Shown: positions 48,317-59,463 of the stretch, piece after piece
How positions within the stretch are numbered: position 1 is the stretch's first letter
Layout: each line of letters starts with the position of its first letter
DNA from: Aquitalea palustris
GTDB taxonomy: Bacteria > Pseudomonadota > Gammaproteobacteria > Burkholderiales > Chromobacteriaceae
DNA: 64,000 nt
Assembly: GCF_003693445.1 (NCBI RefSeq)
Contig: NZ_RFAR01000043.1
Coordinates: 62,001-126,000 of the forward strand
Direction of reading: 5' to 3'
Translations under genes and position numbers: made by a program
Notes under the pieces: generated by a model
The model's database searches: none
Seen by the model: the letters and a program-made list of their open reading frames with translations, nothing else
Told to the model about the DNA's origin: nothing

Positions 48317-48826
48317 ATGAAAAAACTCGCTGCCCTCGCCCTGCTGCTGTCCACCGCTGCCCAAGCCCACGTCACCCTGGAAACCACCAGCGCGGCCAGC
48401 GGCAGCTATTACAAGGCCGTACTGAAAGTGGGCCATGGCTGCGCTGGTAGCCCCACCACCGGCATCAGCGTGGAACTGCCGGAAGGCGCGCAGCTGGCGC
48501 GCCCCATGCCCAAGGCCGGCTGGCAGGTGCAAGTGAGCAAGAGCGCAGTGAAGCCCTTTGACAACCACGGTAGCGTGGTGAAGGAAGATGTCAGCCGCAT
48601 CAGCTGGACGGGTGGCAATCTGCCGGGCGATTTTTACGATGAATTCGTGTTCCAGACGCGCATTGCCGCCCAGCCGGGCAAGCTGTATTTCAAGGTGACG
48701 CAGCAATGTGCCCAGGGCAGCAACAACTGGGTGGAGATTCCGGCGGATGGCCAGGATGCGCACAGCCTGAAATTCCCTGCCGCCGTGTTGCAGGTGACCG
48801 AGCCAGGTCAGGCACACCAGCACTAA
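48317..48826 (+). CDS. YcnI-like (DUF1775) periplasmic protein, probable copper binder
   Basis: 169 residues. Signal peptide MKKLAALALLLSTAAQA leads to a mature N terminus starting HVTLE, the His being a conserved Cu(II) ligand in the YcnI/DUF1775 fold. Conserved GSYYKAVLKVGHGCAGSPTTG and WTGGNLPGDFYDEFVFQ follow. The C terminus ends in HQH. No copper chaperone or CopD gene is adjacent, unusual for the family, which is often next to copper genes. Met 48305 is an alternative start. Confidence 0.9.
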   Translation: MKKLAALALLLSTAAQAHVTLETTSAASGSYYKAVLKVGHGCAGSPTTGISVELPEGAQLARPMPKAGWQVQVSKSAVKPFDNHGSVVKEDVSRISWTGGNLPGDFYDEFVFQTRIAAQPGKLYFKVTQQCAQGSNNWVEIPADGQDAHSLKFPAAVLQVTEPGQAHQH

Positions 48827-48830
48827 GAGG

Positions 48831-48895
48831 GCTAACAAAATAGCGTAGCGTCTCTGGGCAAAGAGGCGCAAGGCAGCAGCAGGTTTTTTGTTAGC
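48831..48895. repeat. inverted repeat GCTAACAAAA/TTTTGTTAGC downstream of the YcnI-like gene
   Basis: Perfect 10-bp arms at 48831-48840 and 48886-48895 enclose an inner stem GCGTCTCT/AGAGGCGC and a T-run (48884-48889). It may end the YcnI-like transcript. The right arm GGTTTTTTGTTAGCG is nearly identical to one at 47683-47696 (GGTTTTGTTAGCG), so this is probably a repeated intergenic unit. Confidence 0.55.
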
Positions 48896-48932
48896 GGCAC
48901 TAAGCGCCAACGCGCTACCGGCAACAAATGAA

Positions 48933-48965
48933 CAGCCCCTTGCAGCATGACGATGCAAGGGGCTG
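48933..48965 (-). terminator. hairpin downstream of ahpF
   Basis: Perfect 12-bp stem CAGCCCCTTGCA/TGCAAGGGGCTG with a 9-nt loop. On the minus strand it is followed by TTCATTTGTTG, only moderately T-rich, about 65 bp past the ahpF stop. Probable terminator. Confidence 0.7.
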
Positions 48966-49029
48966 CTGCTATGTGGCCCGTGCCGCTGCGACAAATAAAC
49001 CAGGCAGCTGCAGGGCGCTACTGACGGCC

Positions 49030-50580
49030 TTACTGACGGATCAGGTAATCAAAGGCCGACAGGCTGGCCTTGGCGCCTTCACCCATGGCGATGATGATCT
49101 GCTTGTACGGTGCCGTGGTGGCATCGCCAGCAGCAAACACACCCTCGGCCGAAGTCTGACCCTTGGCATCCACTTCGATCTCGCCGCGCGGCGACAGCGC
49201 CACGCTGCCTTTCAGCCAATCGGTATTGGGCAGCAGGCCGATCTGCACGAAGATCCCCTCCAGCACCACATGGTGGGTTTCCCCGGTAATGCGCTCCTGA
49301 TAGCTCAGGCCATTTACCTTCTGGCCATCACCGGTCACCTCGGTAGTCTGGGCATTGGTGATGACGCGCACATTGGGCAGGCTGTGCAGCTTCTTCTGCA
49401 ATACCGCATCGGCGCGCAGGCTGTCACCGAACTCCAGCAGGGTGACATGGCTGACGATGCCGGCCAGGTCGATGGCGGCTTCCACGCCGGAGTTACCACC
49501 ACCGATCACCGCCACGCGCTTGCCCTTGAACAACGGGCCATCGCAGTGCGGGCAGTAGGCCACGCCCTTGGCGCGGTATTCGGCTTCGCCCGGCACATTC
49601 ATTTCGCGCCAGCGCGCACCGGTGGCCACAATCACCGCCTTGCTCTTGAGCACGGCACCGCTTTCCAGCGTCACCTCGGCCAGCTGGCCGTTTTGTGCTG
49701 GCTTGAGCGCAGCAGCGCGTTGCAGGTTCATCACGTCCACATCGTAGGATTTGACGTGCTGCTCCAGCGCCATGGCCAGCTTCGGCCCTTCGGTTTCCTG
49801 CACCGAGATGAAGTTTTCAATCGCCAGCGTATCCAGCACCTGGCCACCAAAACGCTCGGCCACCACACCAGTACGAATACCCTTGCGGGCGGCATAGATG
49901 GCGGCAGCAGCGCCGGCCGGGCCGCCACCGACGATCAGCACGTCGAACGGCTCTTTGGCGGCAATCTTTTCCGCTTCACGCGCCACGGCACCGGTATCCA
50001 GCTTGGCGATGATTTCTTCCAGGCCCATGCGGCCACTGCCGAACTGTTCGCCATTCAGATAAATGGCCGGCACGCCCATGATCTGGCGGTCGGTGACTTC
50101 CTGCTGGAACACGCCACCATCAATCATCACGCTGCGCACATTGGGGTTGAGCACCGCCATCAGGTTGACGGCCTGCACCACGTCCGGACAGTTGTGGCAG
50201 CTGAGCGAGACAAACACTTCAAACTGGTAGCTGCCTTGCAGGCCGCGAATCTGGGCGATGGTGTCCTCGTCCACCTTGGGCGGATGGCCGCCGGTTTGCA
50301 GCAAGGCCAGCACCAGCGAGGTGAATTCGTGGCCCATCGGGATACCGGCAAACTCGATACGCCCCGCCGCACCCGGACGGGCAATGGCAAACGACGGGCG
50401 ACGCGCAGCCAGGCCATTGCTGTTCAGCGTCACCTTGGGCGACAGGCTGGCGATGTCTTGCAGCAGACTGAACATTTCCTGCGCCTTGGCGCTGTCATCC
50501 AGGCTGGCAACCAGTTCGATCGGCTGCTGCAGTTTTTCCAGGTAGGCGGTCAGTTGGGTTTTGATGGTGGTGTCGAGCAT
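49030..50580 (-). CDS. ahpF: alkyl hydroperoxide reductase subunit F (AhpF)
   Basis: Flavin-dependent NADH disulfide reductase that recycles AhpC. 516 residues: N-terminal double thioredoxin-like domain with [19 protein letters not shown] reductase domain with [20 protein letters not shown], redox-active [29 protein letters not shown], and C-terminal [24 protein letters not shown]. Full length. Downstream of ahpC but separated by 291 bp with a palindromic insertion-like repeat, so it may have lost or changed its coupling to ahpC. Confidence 0.97.
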   Translation of the reverse strand: MLDTTIKTQLTAYLEKLQQPIELVASLDDSAKAQEMFSLLQDIASLSPKVTLNSNGLAARRPSFAIARPGAAGRIEFAGIPMGHEFTSLVLALLQTGGHPPKVDEDTIAQIRGLQGSYQFEVFVSLSCHNCPDVVQAVNLMAVLNPNVRSVMIDGGVFQQEVTDRQIMGVPAIYLNGEQFGSGRMGLEEIIAKLDTGAVAREAEKIAAKEPFDVLIVGGGPAGAAAAIYAARKGIRTGVVAERFGGQVLDTLAIENFISVQETEGPKLAMALEQHVKSYDVDVMNLQRAAALKPAQNGQLAEVTLESGAVLKSKAVIVATGARWREMNVPGEAEYRAKGVAYCPHCDGPLFKGKRVAVIGGGNSGVEAAIDLAGIVSHVTLLEFGDSLRADAVLQKKLHSLPNVRVITNAQTTEVTGDGQKVNGLSYQERITGETHHVVLEGIFVQIGLLPNTDWLKGSVALSPRGEIEVDAKGQTSAEGVFAAGDATTAPYKQIIIAMGEGAKASLSAFDYLIRQ

Positions 50581-50720
50581 GGGAAGTCCTCAGGCAATTG
50601 CACTGGCAAGCTCATGTGCTGCCAACAGCTTGCCGCTGCAATCGGGTAGTAGGGAGACGGGCCGCTGGCTGCGGCCCGGAGGCCGTACCGCAGTACGCGG
50701 CACGGCACCATGGTGGGCGA

Positions 50721-50872
50721 AGAGCCTGTTCAGGGTCTCGCGAGCTAGAGCGAGACAAGGCGAAAACGACTGAGAAAGCGGAATTTACATGGAGTAAATG
50801 AGCATTTCGAAGGCGTTTTTAACGCAGTATCGCCCCATATTTAACTAGCGCAGCAGACCATGAGTTGGTTCT
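50721..50872. repeat. MITE-like palindromic element between ahpC and ahpF
   Basis: A 152-bp unit with imperfect terminal inverted repeats (left AGAGCCTGTTCAGGGTCT, right end on the minus strand AGAACCAACTCATGGTCT, both followed by GCTAG within about 10 bases), a subterminal GGCGA/TCGCC pair and an inner TTTAC/GTAAA hairpin. No coding capacity. Its right end coincides with the ahpC stop codon region (50872-50874). It has the structure of a small non-autonomous mobile or REP-like element. Confidence 0.6.
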
Positions 50873-51441
50873 TAGATCTTGCCAACCAGATCCAGAGAAG
50901 GAGCCAGCGTCGCTTCGCCTTCTTTCCACTTGGCCGGGCATACTTCACCCGGGTGGCTGGCCACGTACTGGGCAGCCTTTACCTTGCGCAGCAGTTCGCT
51001 GGCGTCACGGCCGATGCCACCGGCATTGATTTCGATGATCTGGATCTTGCCTTGCGGGTCGATCACGAAAGTGCCGCGCTCGGCCAGGCCAGCTTCTTCG
51101 ATCATCACGCCGAAGTTGCGGCTGATGATGCCGGTCGGGTCGCCAATCATCGGGTAGTTGATCTTGCCGATGGTTTCCGAGCTGTCGTGCCAGGCCTTGT
51201 GGGTGAAGTGGGTGTCGGTGGATACCGAGTAGATTTCCACGCCCAGCTTGGAGAATTCGGCGTAGTTGTCAGCCAGGTCGCCCAGTTCGGTCGGGCAGAC
51301 GAAGGTGAAGTCAGCCGGGTAGAAGAATACGACAGACCACTTGCCTTTCAGGTCGGCGTCGCTGACATCGATGAATTTGCCATTGTGAAAAGCGGTAGCC
51401 TTGAACGGTTTGACTTCGGTATTGATCAGCGATACGGACAT
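50872..51441 (-). CDS. ahpC: alkyl hydroperoxide reductase subunit C (AhpC, 2-Cys peroxiredoxin)
   Basis: Reduces H2O2, organic peroxides and peroxynitrite with AhpF as reductant. 189 residues; peroxidatic Cys49 in [13 protein letters not shown], resolving Cys in [10 protein letters not shown] near residue 168, and the GGLG/YF-type substrate loops in the AhpC pattern. Start ATG 51441 has GGAGAAAAAC upstream. A likely OxyR box lies about 116-130 bp upstream. Confidence 0.97.
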   Translation of the reverse strand: MSVSLINTEVKPFKATAFHNGKFIDVSDADLKGKWSVVFFYPADFTFVCPTELGDLADNYAEFSKLGVEIYSVSTDTHFTHKAWHDSSETIGKINYPMIGDPTGIISRNFGVMIEEAGLAERGTFVIDPQGKIQIIEINAGGIGRDASELLRKVKAAQYVASHPGEVCPAKWKEGEATLAPSLDLVGKI

Positions 51442-51556
51442 GTTTTTCTCCAGTCGGTGAAATAAAAAAATGCAGTGTTTGGCTGCGTTTGCATCTGATG
51501 TACGCATCTTAAGCAGCCCGTATTAATTGATCCACTTGATTGTTTAAATGTTAAAA

Positions 51557-51571
51557 ATAGAATTTTCCTAT
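51557..51571 (-). promoter_or_regulatory. candidate OxyR-binding half site upstream of ahpC
   Basis: ATAG-N7-CTAT, the classical OxyR tetranucleotide spacing, is perfectly palindromic in its arms and sits in the AT-rich ahpC leader. After a further 7 nt a degenerate second ATTT-N7-CAAG copy can be aligned. OxyR control of ahpC is established in many proteobacteria; here it is inferred from the motif. Confidence 0.6.
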
Positions 51572-51669
51572 CACCATTCAGATAAAGCCAATTCCACTCC
51601 GGGATGTACTGATTCTGCTGACCCAACGCGATGATCCTCGTGATACTGTGGCCTGCTTGCCACAGTAAA

Positions 51670-51702
51670 ATAAGAAAAGCCGCCAAAAAATGGCGGCTTT
51701 TT
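51670..51702 (-). terminator. bidirectional terminator downstream of the YidB-like gene
   Basis: Stem AAAAGCCGCCA/TGGCGGCTTTTT with a five-A loop, with T-tracts on both strands. It follows the YidB-like stop on the minus strand and insulates ahpC from it. Confidence 0.85.
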
Positions 51703-51723
51703 CTATCACATCACTCAGTTTAT

Positions 51724-52116
51724 TCAGCTTTTGTTAAAAAAGCCCTGCAGCATGCCCAGACCCTGCGACAGCAGATCACCCCCCTGCGGCAACTGGCCAT
51801 CCGGCGTGAGCTTGTCCACCGCCTGTGGCAGGTAATCAGCCAGCGCCTGACTGAGCTGTTGCGGGTCCAGTCCGAACTTGCCCGCCAGCGCCGTCACCTG
51901 CTCATTGCCCAGTACCTGCTGGATCTGCTCGGCCGACACCGGCAGGTTGCCTCCGGTCCCCACCCAGGACGACACCAGCTCGCTCATGCCACCGCTATTG
52001 AACTTCTCCACCAGGCCGAACAGGCCACCCTGCTGCTGCATCAGTTCAGTGACCGCTCCAGCCACGCCACCACCTTCGCCGCCCAGCAAACCACCCAGTT
52101 GATCAAACAGGCTCAT
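51724..52116 (-). CDS. YidB family protein
   Basis: 130 residues of Gly/Gln/Leu-rich sequence (SLFDQLGGLLGG, LFGLVEKFNSGGMSELVSSWVGTGGNLPVSAEQIQQVLG), matching the YidB (formerly DUF937-like) family of unknown function. No signal peptide or membrane helix. Probably monocistronic, divergent from the lytic transglycosylase gene. Confidence 0.85.
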   Translation of the reverse strand: MSLFDQLGGLLGGEGGGVAGAVTELMQQQGGLFGLVEKFNSGGMSELVSSWVGTGGNLPVSAEQIQQVLGNEQVTALAGKFGLDPQQLSQALADYLPQAVDKLTPDGQLPQGGDLLSQGLGMLQGFFNKS

Positions 52117-52230
52117 GCTTAGTCCTTTCGGTTTAAAATGTCTTCAGAAAACTTTACTTGCAAAATAGCATAGGAAAATCAGTACAATAGCGCATTAAAC
52201 CCAAACTCATACGGGCTGCTCTTCATCAAA

Positions 52231-53025
52231 ATGCGATTCATCACCATTTTCCTGGCCTGGCTGGCCTGCTTTGCCAGCAGCAGCGTACACGCCGATCTTT
52301 ATGGTTTTGTGGACGATCAGGGCCAGGTTCACCTTGCCAACCGCCAGCTGGACGAGCGCTATCAGCTCTACCAGAAAAGCCCGCAGCCTGGCGTCAGCGG
52401 TAATGCGGCACTGGACGATGCCACCACCCCCGGACTGGGTGCCACCCTGAGCAGTGACAACCGCCTGCCGGCTCCGGCAGCAGCACGTGTCGACGGCCTG
52501 AAAAGCGTGAACGCGCCGGCGTACAACACCAAGCTGGCCGCCCAGTACAAGCATCTGATCGACCAGACTGCACGTGAGTTCAAGCTCGATGCCAATCTGC
52601 TGCATTCCATTGTCACCGTCGAATCCGGCTACAACCCGCAAGCCCTGTCTCCCAAGGGAGCCGTGGGATTGATGCAGGTGATTCCGGCCACTGGCGAGCG
52701 CTTTGGCGTGACCGAACTGAACGACCCCCGGCAAAACCTGCGGGCCGGGGCGCGTTATCTGCGTTTCCTGCTGGCCCAGTTCAACAACGATCTGCCGCTG
52801 GCCATCGCCGCCTACAATGCTGGCGAAGGGGCGGTGCAGAAGTATCGCAACACGATCCCGCCGTATGAGGAAACCCGCGACTATGTCGCCAAGGTGCTGG
52901 CTTCCTACGAAAAACGCGGTGGTCTTGCCTATCAGAACGGCCTGCGCACCAGCGCCGGCAAGACCCGTGTCCGGGCGGTCATCCTGCCTGCGACGCTGTC
53001 CGGCACCACGGCATCCGCACTGTAA
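52231..53025 (+). CDS. lytic transglycosylase (SLT domain) with N-terminal DUF4124-like segment
   Basis: Periplasmic murein-cleaving enzyme. 264 residues: signal peptide (ending SSSVHA), short DUF4124-like motif (DLYGFVDDQGQVHLANRQLDERY), and a transglycosylase core DANLLHSIVTVESGYNPQALS with catalytic Glu, PKGAVGLMQVIPATGERFGV, NLRAGARYLRFLLAQF and AIAAYNAGEGAVQKYRN. Family 1 SLT without the large superhelical domain of Slt70, like MltC/YjbJ-type small enzymes. Ended by a strong terminator. Confidence 0.92.
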   Translation: MRFITIFLAWLACFASSSVHADLYGFVDDQGQVHLANRQLDERYQLYQKSPQPGVSGNAALDDATTPGLGATLSSDNRLPAPAAARVDGLKSVNAPAYNTKLAAQYKHLIDQTAREFKLDANLLHSIVTVESGYNPQALSPKGAVGLMQVIPATGERFGVTELNDPRQNLRAGARYLRFLLAQFNNDLPLAIAAYNAGEGAVQKYRNTIPPYEETRDYVAKVLASYEKRGGLAYQNGLRTSAGKTRVRAVILPATLSGTTASAL

Positions 53026-53047
53026 GCGCGCAGGGGCATGGCATGAC

Positions 53048-53073
53048 AAAGGCCTTCCTGCGAAGGCCTTTTT
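53048..53073 (+). terminator. Rho-independent terminator of the lytic transglycosylase gene
   Basis: AAAGGCCTTC-ctgc-GAAGGCCTTT followed by T residues, 23 bp after the stop codon. Confidence 0.92.
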
Positions 53074-53109
53074 GCATGGTTTGAACCGGTCACGACCGCC
53101 ACGGCGGCA

Positions 53110-53406
53110 TCAGAGCTGGATGCCCAGAATTTCCCCCAGCGGCTCAGCCAGATCGCGATAGTGTGCACGATGGTCGAATACCCCCAGCAAGCCCGGATAG
53201 GCATCTGGCGCATGCAGAATCTGGTTGGCCTTGCGCGAGGACAGCTTGTGTATGCGCAAGATGCGGCCATCCCAGTGCACCAGGCGTGCTTCTTCCGCAG
53301 TCAGCAGAACTTCCAGCGCCTGGTGAATGATTTCCACCAACACGACTTTGCTGCGGGTTCTGCTTTCGCCCGCAGGTGTAGCACTTCTGACTCCCTCGTC
53401 TTGCAT
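53110..53406 (-). CDS. small hypothetical protein
   Basis: 98 residues, with a plausible globular composition (VLVEIIHQALEVLLTAEEARLVHWDGRIL; APDAYPGLLGVFDHRAHYRDLAEPLGEILGIQL). No recognised motif, signal peptide or membrane helix. The Shine-Dalgarno is weak. Codon use looks like the neighbours, which supports it as real. Convergent with the lytic transglycosylase gene. Confidence 0.6.
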   Translation of the reverse strand: MQDEGVRSATPAGESRTRSKVVLVEIIHQALEVLLTAEEARLVHWDGRILRIHKLSSRKANQILHAPDAYPGLLGVFDHRAHYRDLAEPLGEILGIQL

Positions 53407-53538
53407 AGCGTCTTTTTCTAAAACTATTATTGTTTAAAATGAATTAACTTCTCCTTAATCATAGGGCAGGTCTTTTGCAATCTCAATAGTTGATTAAAAG
53501 AAATTTAAATAACAACCACATAAATTCTGATTCAATTT

Positions 53539-53570
53539 AAAAAAAAATGGCCAGCGCAAGCTGACCATTT
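53539..53570 (-). terminator. Rho-independent terminator of lptE-holA
   Basis: Minus strand: ATGGTCAGC-ttgc-GCTGGCCAT followed by nine T residues, shortly after the holA stop. Confidence 0.9.
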
Positions 53571-53593
53571 AAAATTACTGTGTTTTTTCTGCA

Positions 53594-54598
53594 TCATGTC
53601 GCCAACAGCAAAGCCAGGCCTCGCAGGGAATGCCAGGGGTCGCCAGTCGCCACGCCCTTGATCTGCTGATCAATCCGGGCGCACTCCGACAAGGCCGTCA
53701 TCAACTTGCGCGGGCCGATCCGGCGCAGGGCTGGCTCGGCCAGCCGCTGCTTGTCGCCCCACAGCCGCAATTCACGCGCCAGATCGCGCAATTGCCGTCC
53801 ATCTTTCAGGCCCTGCCGCAAGCGCAGCAGCATGCGTACATCTTCGGTGAAGGACCACAACACCAGCACCGGCGATTCGCCTTCTGCCAGCAGGCCTTCC
53901 AGCATGCGTTGCACGCGGGCAGCGTCGCCGGACAGCCAGGACTCGGACAAGTGGAACACATCAAAGCGCGCTACATTGGCCACCGCCTCGCGCAGCTGCT
54001 CCAGCGTCAACTCGCCGGCCGGGTAAAGCAGGGCCAGTTTGTCGACTTCCTGGCGGGCAGCCAGCAGATTGCCCTCGACCCGGTCGGCAAAAAAAGTCAG
54101 CGCCTCACCCGACAGTTGCTGCTGCTGGCGTTTCATGCGGCGGGCAATCCAGCTGCCCAGCTCGTGACGGCCCACCGGCTTGGCTTCCACCACCACCGCA
54201 GCTTTTTCCAGCGCGAGATACCACTTGGATTGCAGCTGCGCTTTTTCCAGCCGTGGCAGGGTAAGCAGGGTAATGGTGTCTTGTGGCGGGTTGGCCGCCA
54301 GCTGTTGCAGGGCTTCTGCGCCTTCATTGCCCGGCTTGCCACCGGGGATGCGGATTTCCAGCAGCTTGAGCGAGGCAAACAGCGAAACGCTGCTCATGGC
54401 ATCACGCAGTTGCGACCAGTCGAAACCGGCCTCCACCGTCAGCACTTCGCGCTCCTGATAACCTTGTGCACGCGCATGTGTGCGCAGGCTGTCGGCCGCT
54501 TCCAGCGCCAGCAGTGCCTCTTCACCATGAATCAGGTAGAGCGGTGCCAGCCCCTTGGCCAGCACCGTCTCCAGCGCATCAGGGCTTAGGCTGGGCAT
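53594..54598 (-). CDS. holA: DNA polymerase III subunit delta (HolA)
   Basis: Clamp-loader subunit that opens the beta clamp. 334 residues; N-terminal LAPLYLIHGEEALLALEAADSLR, LLEIRIPGGKPGNEGAEAL and central LTFFADRVEGNLLAARQEVDKLALLYP match HolA, followed by the collar domain. Its start overlaps the lptE stop by 20 bp; leuS-lptE-holA is a conserved order. Confidence 0.95.
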   Translation of the reverse strand: MPSLSPDALETVLAKGLAPLYLIHGEEALLALEAADSLRTHARAQGYQEREVLTVEAGFDWSQLRDAMSSVSLFASLKLLEIRIPGGKPGNEGAEALQQLAANPPQDTITLLTLPRLEKAQLQSKWYLALEKAAVVVEAKPVGRHELGSWIARRMKRQQQQLSGEALTFFADRVEGNLLAARQEVDKLALLYPAGELTLEQLREAVANVARFDVFHLSESWLSGDAARVQRMLEGLLAEGESPVLVLWSFTEDVRMLLRLRQGLKDGRQLRDLARELRLWGDKQRLAEPALRRIGPRKLMTALSECARIDQQIKGVATGDPWHSLRGLALLLAT

Positions 54599-55139
54599 TG
54601 GCAGGCTTCAGGCTTTGCGGGCCAGTCGTGCCCATGGCGGCCGGGCGTTTGATATAGGCCAGCCGGCGGGCGATCTGCTCGGCCGCATCGCGGCGGATAT
54701 CCGTCCACAGCAGGTTTTCTTCCTGCTCCTTGCCCAGTACATCGCTATCCGAATAATTCATGTAACGACGTACCGACACCTGCATGTCCGGCTCGATGGG
54801 CGAACCGCCAATTACCGTGCGCACCGTCGCGCTATAGCTCAGCAAGTACTCGTTGACCTTGCCGCCGCTATTGATGGTGGATACTTCTTTGGACTGGCTT
54901 TCACCCAGTACGCTGACCACGGCTTCGGCCTGTTTGGGCGAAGACAACATCACCAGCTTGTCATTGCGCGACAGGGTTTCCCGCAGGATGGGCCCCAGCT
55001 GGGCACTACCCTCTTCCACATAAACGCTGCTGAAGGGCAGCGGACGGCTGGTACCACCCACGCCCTTGAGATGAAAACCGCAGGCGCTGAGCAAGAGTAC
55101 GGCGCCAGTGAGCAGCAGCCAGTGCAGGGTTCGGGTCAT
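54579..55139 (-). CDS. lptE: LPS-assembly lipoprotein LptE
   Basis: Outer-membrane lipoprotein plugging the LptD barrel in LPS export. 186 residues; lipobox LLLSAC (Cys20) then GFHLKGVGG, the standard LptE/RlpB start, and the later SYSATVRTVI and DIRRDAAEQIARRLAYIKRP. The Pro/Gln-rich tail overlaps holA. Lies 114 bp downstream of leuS. Confidence 0.94.
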   Translation of the reverse strand: MTRTLHWLLLTGAVLLLSACGFHLKGVGGTSRPLPFSSVYVEEGSAQLGPILRETLSRNDKLVMLSSPKQAEAVVSVLGESQSKEVSTINSGGKVNEYLLSYSATVRTVIGGSPIEPDMQVSVRRYMNYSDSDVLGKEQEENLLWTDIRRDAAEQIARRLAYIKRPAAMGTTGPQSLKPANAQPKP

Positions 55140-55253
55140 TCCTGATTCTCCGTAAGAAAAAGCCGGGTCAGCCCATCCCCTGCGGTGGGGAATCTGGTCC
55201 GAGCCGGCCCGGGTTTGTTGGCGACCCCGGCATGTTCCGGGGCCGGTTTGCCA

Positions 55254-57962
<2,709 letters not shown>

Positions 57963-57973
57963 TCAATCGGCCC

Positions 57974-57979
57974 ATTATA
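57974..57979 (-). promoter_or_regulatory. candidate -10 element of the leuS promoter
   Basis: TATAAT on the minus strand, with a weak TTATCG-like -35 about 18 bp upstream. It would give a leader of about 95 nt containing the hairpin at 57911-57953. Confidence 0.5.
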
Positions 57980-58045
57980 GCGGCCAGAGGGCCTTGCCGA
58001 TAAGAGCCGCACAAAAACAAACGCTTGCCGCCAGCCTTCGCCGCC

Positions 58046-58438
58046 TCAGGGGCAGGGATGGCGGGTCCAGCCTGGCTTGCCCCGGTAGCAGGAAAAATCT
58101 TCATGAATGGCGTCTATCTCCCAGCGGCCGTCGTGGTGGCGCAGCTGCAATTGCTGCCGTATCGCCTGGACGCTGTCGTCTTGCAAACCTTCGCGAATCA
58201 GGGTGATGTCGGCCCGGTCGAAAGCGGGAGCCGGGCTGTGCTGTATCAGCCGGAAATGCGGATAGTCGATCAGCCCCTCCTGCCCCAGCCGCTGGCGGAC
58301 AAAACGCAGAGCCAGTTCGGCCGGCAATTCGCCTGGCAGGCCGGCAAAGGGAAGCCGCCCTTCGTCGGTATAGGCCCATGCGGCGGGGCTGATGAACAGG
58401 CTGCACAACAGCAGCAGCAAGCGCAAAGCGGTTTTCAT
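58046..58438 (-). CDS. periplasmic protein of unknown function
   Basis: 130 residues: signal peptide (MKTALRLLLLLCSLFISPAAWA), then a mature domain of about 108 residues (PAELALRFVRQRLGQEGLIDYPHFRLIQHSPAPAF; RWEIDAIHEDFSCYRGKPGW). Two Cys near the C terminus (SCYRG and HPCP) may form a disulfide. No family recognised. Signal peptide and neighbour-like codon use support it as real. Confidence 0.75.
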   Translation of the reverse strand: MKTALRLLLLLCSLFISPAAWAYTDEGRLPFAGLPGELPAELALRFVRQRLGQEGLIDYPHFRLIQHSPAPAFDRADITLIREGLQDDSVQAIRQQLQLRHHDGRWEIDAIHEDFSCYRGKPGWTRHPCP

Positions 58439-58469
58439 CTATTTACAGACTGCCACATGGCCAGCCGGT

Positions 58470-59414
58470 TCAGCACAGCCGCAGTTTGAAGCTTTCCAGC
58501 GCCTCCATCAGCAGCTGCAGAATGCCGCCCTCCCACAGCGAGTGGCCAGCCATTTCCACCAGGTGGAAGTCAGCCTCGGGCCAGTGCTGCGCCAGTTCGC
58601 TGGCGGTGACCGGCGGACATACCACGTCGTAGCGCCCCTGCACGATGACGGCCGGAATATGACGAATGCGCTCGATCTGCTGCAGCAATTGTGCCTCGGG
58701 CAGGAAAATGCGATGCACGAAGTAATGCGCCTCCAGCCGCGCCAGCGACAGCGCCACATATTCACTGCTGGCCCGCTCGATGGCGTCGGCATTCTGGCGC
58801 AGGGCGACGCAAGCACCTTCGTAACGCCCCCAGGCACGGCAGGCCGGCAAGTGTACTTGCGGATCGGGATCGGTCAGCCGGCGGTAATAGGCCTGCAGCA
58901 AGTCCTGTCGTTCGGCAACGGGAATCGGCGCGACAAAGCGCTGCCACTCCTCGGGATAGAACTGGCGCATGCCGTGCATGAACCAGTCGATTTCACTTTG
59001 TCTGCCCAGAAAAATCCCGCGCAGAACCAAGCCCTGTACCCGCTGCGGATGCGTCTGGGCATAGGCCAGTGCCAGCGTGCTGCCCCAGGAGCCGCCAAAC
59101 ACCAGCCAGCGCTCTATGCCCAGATGCTCGCGCAGGCGTTCGATGTCGGCAATCAGGTGCTGGGTAGTGTTGTCGCGTAGTTCGCCACGCGGCACCGAAC
59201 GGCCACTACCGCGCTGATCAAACAAGACCGCGCGATAAAACCAGGGATCGAACAGCTGCCGGCTCATCGGCGCACAGCCATCGCCCGGCCCGCCATGCAG
59301 ATACAACACCGGCTGACCATCCTGCCGGCCACATTGCTCCCAGTACATCTGGTGCAGGCCGTCCAGCGGCAACATGCCGCTGGCGTAGGGTGTAATCGGG
59401 GGATAGAGCATCAA
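58470..59414 (-). CDS. pip: prolyl iminopeptidase (Pip)
   Basis: Serine alpha/beta hydrolase of peptidase family S33 removing N-terminal proline. 314 residues; oxyanion motif YLHGGPGDGC, DQRGSGRS, the nucleophile elbow GGSWGSTLALAYAQTHP, catalytic Asp in VQGRYDVVCPP and His in MAGHSLWE. Start 59414 or Met 59411. Confidence 0.95.
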   Translation of the reverse strand: MMLYPPITPYASGMLPLDGLHQMYWEQCGRQDGQPVLYLHGGPGDGCAPMSRQLFDPWFYRAVLFDQRGSGRSVPRGELRDNTTQHLIADIERLREHLGIERWLVFGGSWGSTLALAYAQTHPQRVQGLVLRGIFLGRQSEIDWFMHGMRQFYPEEWQRFVAPIPVAERQDLLQAYYRRLTDPDPQVHLPACRAWGRYEGACVALRQNADAIERASSEYVALSLARLEAHYFVHRIFLPEAQLLQQIERIRHIPAVIVQGRYDVVCPPVTASELAQHWPEADFHLVEMAGHSLWEGGILQLLMEALESFKLRLC

Positions 59415-59463
59415 CGTCCTTGTCAGGTTGGCAGGCGGACAGGCACTACTGGCAGGGCAGGAT

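Noticed and set aside
50581-50720. Possible small gene between ahpF and the palindromic element
   Set aside because: No start with Shine-Dalgarno and only GC-rich short dyads; no coding evidence.
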